From positions 3,498,501-3,562,500 of the forward strand of contig NZ_JAPEPW010000001.1 in assembly GCF_026339955.1 (NCBI RefSeq): 64,000 bases of DNA. The letters run 5' to 3'. This document shows positions 36,301 to 42,098 of the stretch, piece after piece (position 1 is the stretch's first letter; every line of letters begins with the position of its first letter). A program made the translations under genes and the position numbers. Origin of the DNA: Streptomyces sp. NBC_01549. Lineage in GTDB: Bacteria > Actinomycetota > Actinomycetes > Streptomycetales > Streptomycetaceae. The notes under the pieces are model-generated. The model ran no database searches and was not told where the DNA came from. It saw only the letters and a program-made list of their open reading frames with translations.

Positions 36301-36552
36301 GAGTCCGTACGCGTCCTGCTGGGCCCCTCGACCCCCACCTCGTACGTCGAACACGAGGAACTCGTCGTCGACGGCACCGAATTGGACTGGCGCCGCACAC
36401 GGGACGGGGTACTGCACGCCGCCACCCTGGAGGGCGTGGCGGCGGGCCTCGCCTGGGCGGCCGGACAGTGGCCGCGCCGCTTCGAGGTCGCGGCCCTGCT
36501 GGAGGATCCGACCCGCACGGAGGAACTGGCCCGGGACCGGTGGTTCGACTGA
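33346..36552 (+). CDS. Large GHKL (Hsp90/sacsin-like) ATPase-domain protein
   Basis: The 1068-aa protein carries an N-terminal Hsp90/sacsin-type ATPase fold. The N-box is LVVELAQNAADAAARAG and a later glycine loop is GRFGVGFAAVLAV. The rest is acidic and helical with no recognisable domain. Family members are conserved in actinobacteria but have no firm role. A chaperone-like or defence-linked function is only speculation, and the neighbours give no clue. The start is GTG at 33346. Confidence 0.85.
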   Translation: MSKFVRPAPEGADPFGTARLRRGVLDAWATSPARFREDANAEEDLVLGGYRDRLVVELAQNAADAAARAGVPGRLRLTLRDGVLLAANTGAPLDAAGVESLATLRASAKRDAHDTAVGRFGVGFAAVLAVTDEPAVVGRHGGVRWSLAEARELAADTARHSPGLGDEIRRRDGHVPLLRLPFAAEGTAPDPYDTVVILPLRDPAAEGLAERLLQNIDDALLLALPGLEEVIVEVGESGEDVRTLRRRGDEHGVTIEDSRHGTTPYRTVSHHGPLDSALLADRPVEERLRPHWSVTWAVPVDGDGTPARPRTSPVVHAPTPSDEPLGVPALLIASLPLDTTRRHAAAGPLTDFLVERAADAYAELLAAWRPVDTGIIDLVPGPLGKGELDGTLRQAILDRLPRTAFLPPAAPPAKDQDASADWPESDGGAGIGLAGIAGNPDALRPRDAEVVEGAGADTVRVLAEVIPSLLPAGLERRVELRTLGVARVPLTEAVDRLAGLEKDPGWWWRLYDSLAGVDPDRLSGLPVPLADGRTTIGPRQILLPLPEGPTPDDTWAATSDALARLGLKVAHPDAAHPLLEKLGALPATPRAVLTTPQVRAAVAASLDDEGGAWDEDAPDAEELADTVLALVRDAGLEPGDEPWLGALALPDEEGEPTPAGELVLPGSPFAQVMREDELAFVDGELADRWGEQPLAACGVLANFTLVRATDVVLDPDELEPRDSDFAEPDDAGLLDAVDVWCEDVLDRLPDTPVPPVVTEIVAVRDLDLVDDDRWPQALALLSQPPLRDALTQPVRILLPDGTHEIVRPYTAWWLRGHPVLDGRRPAGLRAAGSDPLLHGLYDAADATGFDDEQVLRALGVRTSVAALLDEPGGAAELLDRLADPDRQISGAQLHALYGALADLEPEQVTLPDELRAVVDGEVTVVDAADAVVVDSPDLLPFTAGMPLLPVRPARAADLAELFQVRRLSESVTGEVTSEGTEHDVPESVRVLLGPSTPTSYVEHEELVVDGTELDWRRTRDGVLHAATLEGVAAGLAWAAGQWPRRFEVAALLEDPTRTEELARDRWFD

Positions 36553-36942
36553 ACCTCGGGTCGGTCTTCTCGCCCCCCACTCCTCATATTCGCTGACCAA
36601 AACCGAATTCGAAAAAACCGGCGCGCCGGCCCTTATCGTCCTTGCCGTGCCGGTCGGTCATGCGCCGGGCGGTCGTCAGGCCCCTCATCAGCGGTCAAGC
36701 GGTGCCCCGAGGCCCGGCGGCACCCCCCGGGTCATCACTTCGACAGGGGTAGGCAGCCATACAGGGCCTGGGGGCCAGGTGCCCCGTTTCGGGGCCACGA
36801 GAAAGGTAACTCGGGGTCGGTCACGTCGTGCTGGCGACAAGGTGGGACGGAGCGTAAGCCCACTGTGGAACGACTGCGGTCCGCACCCATCGGAAGGAAG
36901 AGTGCGGAGCGCAGCCGTGCCCGGTCATGGCCTCTTGATCGG
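36553..36942. other. 390-bp gap with no clear gene
   Basis: Apart from the minus-strand terminator at 36612-36629 and a small hairpin (GCCCCGTTTCGGGGC, near 36782), I see no coding signal, tRNA or known RNA. The composition is variable, with AT-rich patches near 36590-36617. Confidence 0.4.
36612..36629 (-). terminator. Intrinsic terminator on the minus strand
   Basis: Read on the minus strand, CCGGCGCGCCGG is a perfect palindrome followed directly by six T. This is a classic intrinsic terminator, uncommon in Streptomyces. It lies 60 bp after the stop of the plus-strand ATPase gene and would end transcripts that come from the pseudogene region on the right. Confidence 0.7.
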
Positions 36943-37623
36943 CTAGGCGGTACCGGTCCCGACGGCCTCAAGGGCTTCGCGGGTGATCTCGGGGACGAAA
37001 ACGGAATCGTTCTCCATCCCATTGGGAAGGTGGGCCCGGCTGTCCTCACGAAACAGGAACGTGCCACGGGGAGTGAGGACCCCTGCCCCAATGGCCCGGA
37101 GCCGATGATCGTCTTGTTGCTCGCGACCTTGATCTCCTTGCCGACCGGGTCCATGGCGATCGTCGCGGCGACGACGATGACGTACGGGTCGGCCGAGGTC
37201 GCTTACTTCTCCAGGTCGGCGAGGGTCTTCAGGGTGACGGTCCTGCCGTCCCGGCCGCCGTACGTGCCGTTCTGCCCCATGGCGTGGACGGAGGCGAAAC
37301 CGTCGGTGGCGCCTGCCCGCGTCGAGAGGATGGTTGTCGGCGTCGTAGGCGTTCCCGTCCGCGTCGCGGAAGACCATGCCGTTGGTGTCGCCCTCGGTCA
37401 CGCGCTTGACGGTCTGCTCCACTTCGTCGAGGTAGCCGGGTGTCGCGCAGGCGAAGGGAAACCATTTTTCGATCACGCCGTCGAGCGCCGCGTGATCGAA
37501 GTCCGCCGCCGCGCTCAACCAGTCCTGTTCGAAGGCCTGCAGCCAGTCGGGACGCGGCTGGAGGGCCGTACGGATCGCCTCGGGCGTTCTTTCGCAGGGG
37601 TGGGGATCCACCTCATGAGCCAC
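36943..37623 (-). pseudogene. Mosaic pseudogene: DUF6247-like N-terminus joined to a pectate-lyase fragment
   Basis: The frame starts with GTG at 37623 and about 100 residues that resemble DUF6247-type small proteins (ERTPEAIRTALQPRPDWLQA, DFDHAALDGVIEKWF). After about 37316 another frame carries a clear pectate-lyase N-terminal fragment (FASVHAMGQNGTYGGRDG, KEIKVASNKTIIGSG). It is cut by an in-frame TAA at 37203-37205 where Tyr is expected. From about 37095 the sequence changes again to an unidentified tail ending near 36943 (GMENDSVFVPEITREALEAV). The three parts come from different genes, so the reading frame is an artefact of rearrangement. Confidence 0.65.
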
Positions 37624-37748
37624 GATCGGCTTCTCTTCTCCGGCAAGGGCGATGTGTGGTGACCGGACCTCCAGGGTCGAGGGTGCTGAGTGCTGGAGGA
37701 TGCGGGTGTTGGTGGCGTGAGGTAGGTCACGGTGTGTGGCTGTCCTGG

Positions 37749-38054
37749 TCACCGCTCGTCCCCTTGGATGCGTCCATCTCGGCTGATGGCGATGCGTAGT
37801 ACGTCCGCCAGGGACTCCGTCGCCCTGGTGAGCGCGAAACGCACCGCGCGCTCGCCGGCCTTGGGGTCGGCGAGTACGGCCCTGGCTCCGGCCAGCACCT
37901 GCTCGCCGGAGTCCAGCTGGGCTGCTTCGACGTCGTCGGCGAGCAGCGAGAGACGGCTGCCGTCGCTGTCTGTGCTCAGGTAGCAGGGCTTGCCTTCGGG
38001 GGGCGTCCACGGCAGTAACCGCAGCGGTTCGGGTGTTCCGGTGGGGCTGTTCAC
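37749..38054 (-). CDS. Small protein of the XRE/DUF397 neighbourhood
   Basis: The 101-aa product begins VNSPTGTPEPLRLLPWTPPE and has the block GKPCYLSTDSDGSRLSLLAD. This kind of small protein often accompanies XRE-DUF397 genes in Streptomyces. The GTG start overlaps the previous stop as GTGA. No domain function is known to me. It could be an accessory factor of the regulator pair divergently encoded to its right. Confidence 0.75.
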   Translation of the reverse strand: MNSPTGTPEPLRLLPWTPPEGKPCYLSTDSDGSRLSLLADDVEAAQLDSGEQVLAGARAVLADPKAGERAVRFALTRATESLADVLRIAISRDGRIQGDER

Positions 38055-38377
38055 GCGGACACCTCCACTCCGTGAATGCGGCGAGGTCCGACGTCGACTC
38101 CGTGCACCGCCAACCAGAGGGCACGTCGGCGCTGCCGCTGCGATCGCCGCGCGCGGCGTTCTTCCGCCGTGAGGAGATACGGACGTACAAGGTGGATGTC
38201 CCACTCGAAGGGCCATTCGTCCACGTAGCGGTGTACGGGGGTGGAGGGTGCCGGAGGCCTGCCGCCCACGTCCAGCAGGTGGGCCGGAACCGCTCGGTGA
38301 CGGCCCCGCGCGGGAAGCAATGCGTGCACCAGTGCGAGCAATAGTAACTCGCAGAATCCCGCGATACGTTCAGTCAT
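38051..38377 (-). CDS. Small basic protein of the XRE/DUF397 neighbourhood
   Basis: The 108-aa product starts MTERIAGFCELLLLALVHAL and ends in a basic helical segment (EERRARRSQRQRRRALWLAV) and HGVDVGPRRIHGVEV. Proteins with this layout recur beside XRE-DUF397 pairs in Streptomyces, but their role is not known to me. It is divergent from the XRE gene and translationally coupled to the next gene on the minus strand. Confidence 0.72.
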   Translation of the reverse strand: MTERIAGFCELLLLALVHALLPARGRHRAVPAHLLDVGGRPPAPSTPVHRYVDEWPFEWDIHLVRPYLLTAEERRARRSQRQRRRALWLAVHGVDVGPRRIHGVEVSA

Positions 38378-38459
38378 GTCGGCGCTCCTTTGCGCAGCGT
38401 CGGCCCCCCCCCGGGTCGACCTGCTATCGACTGCGGGGGTTTGTCGTGGGTGTGTCCTG

Positions 38460-38481
38460 ACGAGCGGTGATTACCGTTCGT
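38460..38481. promoter_or_regulatory. Inverted repeat in the divergent promoter region of the XRE gene
   Basis: ACGAGCGGT and ACCGTTCGT (one mismatch in 9) flank GATT. The site lies about 80 bp from both divergent starts, a likely operator for autoregulation by the XRE protein. Confidence 0.4.
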
Positions 38482-38561
38482 GTCTCGATCGTCACTGCTT
38501 CGTCATACGCTGCGGAAGAGGGTGGGTGTTGTCTGACGCCCAGGCAACGGTGAGGGGTGAC

Positions 38562-39386
38562 ATGGACGAACAGGTTGACCGGGAGGGGCAGTCGGGGCTT
38601 GCCGCACTGGGGCGGACGCTTCGGTATCTGCGGGAGAAGGCGGGGAAATCACTGGGCCAGTTGGCCGGGGAGACCGCTTACGACAAGAGCTATCTGAGCC
38701 GTCTGGAAGCGGGTAAGCGGCTCTCAAAGATGGCAGTCATGGAGGACCTTGACGGCTACTACGGGTCTGGTGACCTGCTGGTTCAGCTCTGGAAGGCGGC
38801 ACGGCACGACGCCTTCAAGAACAGGTACAAGGAGTTCATGCGGCTGGAGGCGACGGCGCGGGCGATGGACGTGTTCACGCTCGGCGTGCCCGGACTGCTG
38901 CAGACCGAGGAGTTCGCGCGTGAGGTGTTGTCCGGGCCTCAGACAACGGCGGAGACCGATGAGGCGATCGAGGAGCAGGTGGCCGCGCGCTTGGGGCGGC
39001 AACTGCTGCTGCGCATGGACGCGGCGCCGCATGTCCGCTTCATCATCGACGAGTATGCGTTCCGGCGTGCGTCGGCCACCGCGAAGACCTGGGACGACCA
39101 GCTGCTTCATATCGAGGCTGTCGCGATGTGGCCCGACGTCGTCCTCCAGGTGCTCCCCTTCGCCGCGGGGGTCCACTACCTCGTAGAGGGATCACTAACT
39201 GTGCTTTGGCAGAAGGACGGAAGTGCCGCTGCCTACAAAGAGGGCAACGGTGGCGGGGAGTTGATCGACGATCCGGAGGATGTTCTGCGGCACCGCTTGT
39301 CCTACGATCGGCTTCGAGACATGGCGCTGCCCCCGTCGGACTCACTTGCGTTCATCAGGGGCGTTCTGGAGGAGCACCGGTCATGA
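38562..39386 (+). CDS. XRE-family regulator with DUF5753 domain
   Basis: The 274-aa protein has an N-terminal helix-turn-helix (LREKAGKSLGQLAGETAYDK, SYLSRLEAGKR) and a C-terminal DUF5753 domain (FTLGVPGLLQTEEFAREVL, FIIDEYAFRR). It pairs with the DUF397 gene, with which it overlaps by 4 nt (ATGA). WhiJ/AbaA-type pairs like this control development and antibiotic production in Streptomyces. The ATG at 38562 has GAGGGG 5 nt upstream. The divergent small genes to its left complete the cluster. Confidence 0.88.
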   Translation: MDEQVDREGQSGLAALGRTLRYLREKAGKSLGQLAGETAYDKSYLSRLEAGKRLSKMAVMEDLDGYYGSGDLLVQLWKAARHDAFKNRYKEFMRLEATARAMDVFTLGVPGLLQTEEFAREVLSGPQTTAETDEAIEEQVAARLGRQLLLRMDAAPHVRFIIDEYAFRRASATAKTWDDQLLHIEAVAMWPDVVLQVLPFAAGVHYLVEGSLTVLWQKDGSAAAYKEGNGGGELIDDPEDVLRHRLSYDRLRDMALPPSDSLAFIRGVLEEHRS

Positions 39387-39610
39387 AACACACCCCCGAT
39401 CTCAGCGGCGCTGTCTGGCGTAAGTCGAGCTACAGCGACGGGGGAGCCAACAACTGCGTCGAGGTCGCCGACGGCCACCCCGGCCTCGTGCCCGTCCGTG
39501 ACAGCAAGACCCCGCAGGGCCCTGCGCTGGTGATCGGCGCAGGGGCGTGGGTTCCATTCGTGGGGGCGGTCAAAAACGTGGACGCGTTCGGCGGCGTCTC
39601 GTTCGAGTGA
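39383..39610 (+). CDS. DUF397 small protein, partner of the XRE regulator
   Basis: The 75-aa protein has the family core LSGAVWRKSSYSDGGANNCV and VPVRDSKTPQGPALVIGAG. DUF397 proteins are small partners encoded next to XRE/DUF5753 regulators. The start codon overlaps the XRE stop by 4 nt, so the two are made in fixed ratio. Expression is likely autoregulated. Confidence 0.92.
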   Translation: MKHTPDLSGAVWRKSSYSDGGANNCVEVADGHPGLVPVRDSKTPQGPALVIGAGAWVPFVGAVKNVDAFGGVSFE

Positions 39611-40166
39611 GACGGGCTGCCGGTCGATAACGGTGGGGTTATGGTGATTCCACCGAGGGCACGTTGCGTCATCATCCTCGACACCGGCGCGGCTATGGCA
39701 CCCATCCAGGGGCACGTCTCGCTGCACCGCTTGGTGGACAACGTCGCGCACACGGCGGAGCCCTCCGCACTTGAGTCCTGGGCGCCCGAGCGGCCAGGAC
39801 TCGTTGTCGCGTCAGACCGCCAGGGCCATGTCCAGCATCTGGGCCGCCTTGCCGATCGATCCCGGCATCAGGTGCCGGCGGCGGTACTGGGTCCCGGTGA
39901 CCGCGACGTCATACGAGGTGCGGCAGGAAACGGAAGCCGAGGTCCGGGTCGATGGACGTCACCGTTTCTTCGACAACCGACGCACTCGTTTCCGGGAGAC
40001 TTCCACTTCAGCACTTGCACCGCACGTTTGGACTGATAGTCGTGACAGAACATGTGCGTGCCGCCCGACGAGTCGATCAAGACGCTCGCCGACCGCCTCA
40101 TGGACGTCGTCCAGTGGATGGAAGCCGGTGGAGCACGCTTTGTGGCCGATGGCCGGGATCTCCTGA
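39611..40166. other. 556-bp relic-like region
   Basis: No intact gene is convincing. A plus frame from 40052 (CVPPDESIKTLADRLMDVVQ) has coding-like codon use but is cut by the 3' end of the minus-strand gene. On the minus strand, a fragment reads YRRRHLMPGSIGKAAQMLDM and then ends. Both look like broken ends of genes, consistent with repeated rearrangement here. Confidence 0.4.
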
Positions 40167-41255
40167 TCAGATGGTCGTCGTTCCCTCGCTCTCTTCGACC
40201 ACACCGACGGCCTCCGGGAATCCGGAAGCGAACGTCTTGTGCTCGGGGTCGGTCTCCTCGCGGGCAGCTTCTCGGAAGAGGCGGATCAGCTCCTGCCGGT
40301 CCTCGTCGGGCGCCTGGTCCAGCCGCCTCAACAGGGTTCCCGTCCACGCTTCGGTGATCTTGACGGCTTCATCGTCGTCGACTGTGTCCTCGTCAGCCAG
40401 CTCGATACTGCCGAGCAAAGCCATGTACGCGGCCGCGAGCACCTGGGACCGGAGCACCGAAGTACCGGCTACGGCCGGCGGTTTCTGCGCGAGGAGGCAG
40501 AGTTCGTCGGGAAGTTCCAGCAGCGACCGGTCTGCCTTCCAGAAGCCCCTGTACGCCATGTCCTGGCTGTGCATCGCTCCGGCGAGCCTGCGGAAGACGC
40601 GGGCGAATTCCTGCTGGTCGTCGTCCGCCAGACGCTGCAGACCGTCCTGCACGGTCCGGATGCCCCGTCCGGTGAGCCGTGCCTTGCCCTCCGCGCTGAT
40701 ACCGGCCGGCTCACCGGAATCGTCACCGCTTGGATCGCAGGAGCGGATGGCGGCGATGAGACCGAGCACACCCTCGGTGAGGATGTGCTCGATGAACCAC
40801 TGTCTCGGCTGCCTGCCCGCGACATAGGTTCCCGGGGCCAGGTCGTTGAGCTCGACCGCGTCACGGGTGCGGAAACCGGCAAGCGTGAGCACGCTTCTGA
40901 TCGTCTCGTCCACGAGTGAGACGATCCGCGTACCGTGCGCAATCACCGGTTCCGAGAGATCGAGCCGGTCCGGCTGCATGAATTCGAAGACAGCCTCGGT
41001 CAGGGATTCACCGGCGTTCCAGCTGACATGGACGCCACCTGCCGGACCTTCGATGGTGTCTACGTGAACGCACGCGCCGGCCTGCCTGTCAGCCAGGGTG
41101 CCGGGGTGCTGCACGTAAGCGGGGAGACCCGCGTGGTGCAGCTCTCGGCATACCTTATTCGCCAGCGCGTGCCACTCGGCGATGACTTCTTCCGGAGCAT
41201 GCGGAGAGCCGTTCTTCTCGGCATTGGCGCGTTTCTGAGGATCAATGTATGTCAA
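40167..41255 (-). CDS. Probable immunity-like protein, long paralogue
   Basis: The 362-aa product has a TTG start at 41255, preceded by AGGGG. Its first ~155 residues are paralogous to the 150-aa neighbour: both begin TYIDP and share VCRELH.AGLPAYV and LAGF segments. The extra ~205 residues (for example IRTVQDGLQRLADDDQQEFA and SMLRRLDQAP-like helices) have no recognised domain. Located downstream of a polymorphic toxin and its likely immunity gene, it may be an orphan or extra immunity protein. Function is inferred from position and paralogy only. Confidence 0.65.
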   Translation of the reverse strand: MTYIDPQKRANAEKNGSPHAPEEVIAEWHALANKVCRELHHAGLPAYVQHPGTLADRQAGACVHVDTIEGPAGGVHVSWNAGESLTEAVFEFMQPDRLDLSEPVIAHGTRIVSLVDETIRSVLTLAGFRTRDAVELNDLAPGTYVAGRQPRQWFIEHILTEGVLGLIAAIRSCDPSGDDSGEPAGISAEGKARLTGRGIRTVQDGLQRLADDDQQEFARVFRRLAGAMHSQDMAYRGFWKADRSLLELPDELCLLAQKPPAVAGTSVLRSQVLAAAYMALLGSIELADEDTVDDDEAVKITEAWTGTLLRRLDQAPDEDRQELIRLFREAAREETDPEHKTFASGFPEAVGVVEESEGTTTI

Positions 41256-41402
41256 GGGTTCCCCTGAGAGAGCCGTGCGCAGCGAAGGGGATTCCGACTG
41301 TCGATTCTTCCAGTTCGACAGATCAAGCCTCCTGCTACCGTGACAAACAGCACAAGATTGCGGATATGGAAGGCCCCGCCGGGACGGAATTCCCGGCATT
41401 GG

Positions 41403-41489
41403 TCAGCCCGAGCGCTCGCACGCCGCGTCGGTATGGACGTCGGCCCGTTCGGGGGCGGCGAGCGTGTTCTGGATCACGAGGGTGCTCAC
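41403..41489 (-). CDS. Possible 28-aa peptide coupled to the immunity gene
   Basis: The GTG start overlaps the immunity gene's TGA as GTGA. The peptide reads VSTLVIQNTLAAPERADVHT and ends after ERSG. Codons are mostly G/C-ending. It could be a real small protein or a remnant of a longer C-terminal domain that the neighbour paralogue retains. No family is recognised. Confidence 0.3.
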   Translation of the reverse strand: MSTLVIQNTLAAPERADVHTDAACERSG

Positions 41490-41938
41490 GAAGACGAGGG
41501 CGTATCGGCGTGAACGTACACATCACCCTCGGCGACGTCGTCGACCTCCTCGGCCCGCACGACGGAGAATCCGGCCAGCTGCAGGATCCCGATCAATGCC
41601 GTCTGCATGAGTAGAACGACCTCGGCGTAGCGCTTCCACTCCGACGCTGCCGGGTCCTGCCGTTCTGCCACTGCCCGCATACCGGCCTCTGCCAGTTCTG
41701 GGGCGCTCCAGCGGACGTAGAGGCCTCCGGCGTACTCACCCTGGCTGTCGACTTCCACCCAGACGCCGGGCTGTTTCGGCACTCCGGGACGCTCGACATA
41801 AGCGGGAAGACCGGCGAGGTGGAGTTCTCGGCAGACCCGGCCCGCCAGGTCGTACCCAGCGGCGATGATTTCCTCCGAAGCATACGGGTGACCGTTCGCC
41901 TTAGCCTTGGCTCGACTCTCGGGGTCTATATACGTCAC
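41486..41938 (-). CDS. Probable immunity protein of the deaminase toxin
   Basis: The 150-aa, acidic, cytoplasmic-looking protein begins VTYIDPESRAKAKANGHPYA from a GTG with AGGAG 7 nt upstream. It is the first gene after the toxin stop (160 bp away), the usual place for the cognate immunity gene in polymorphic toxin loci. No signal peptide is seen, which fits a role in neutralising toxin inside the cell. It is paralogous to the N-terminal half of the 40167-41255 gene. I do not recognise a named immunity family. Confidence 0.7.
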   Translation of the reverse strand: MTYIDPESRAKAKANGHPYASEEIIAAGYDLAGRVCRELHLAGLPAYVERPGVPKQPGVWVEVDSQGEYAGGLYVRWSAPELAEAGMRAVAERQDPAASEWKRYAEVVLLMQTALIGILQLAGFSVVRAEEVDDVAEGDVYVHADTPSSS

Positions 41939-42055
41939 TGGGCATCTCCTGGTGTGAGGTCATCTCTGATGTTACGGATGTTGGAAGCCGCAGTTCCTCC
42001 GGTTGGCCAGAAACTTACTTCTCTGGCCGACAGCGATGCGTTTCCGTACGCATAA

Positions 42056-42089
42056 GGGGGCGCCAAAAGTTCAGCTCTCCGGCGCCCCC
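42056..42089 (-). terminator. Hairpin after the toxin gene
   Basis: GGGGGCGCC and GGCGCCCCC form perfect 9-bp arms just after the toxin stop. On the minus strand TTAT follows. It may end most toxin transcripts, leaving the immunity gene to its own promoter or to readthrough. Confidence 0.6.
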
Positions 42090-42098
42090 CTTCGTGCG

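Noticed and set aside
33154..36600. An 1148-codon open frame antisense to the GHKL ATPase gene
   Set aside because: It is a GC-bias shadow: the plus frame has recognisable ATPase motifs and G/C-ending codons, the antisense product is low-complexity Arg/Gly/Glu sequence.
36600..36640. TTCGAATTC near the terminator as a tRNA T-loop
   Set aside because: No acceptor, D or anticodon stems can be drawn around it; it belongs to the A/T-rich tail of the terminator.
36760..36830. Possible cyclic-di-AMP or other riboswitch in the GC/AT mixed gap
   Set aside because: The order of motifs does not match any riboswitch consensus I know, and no intact gene lies downstream on that strand.
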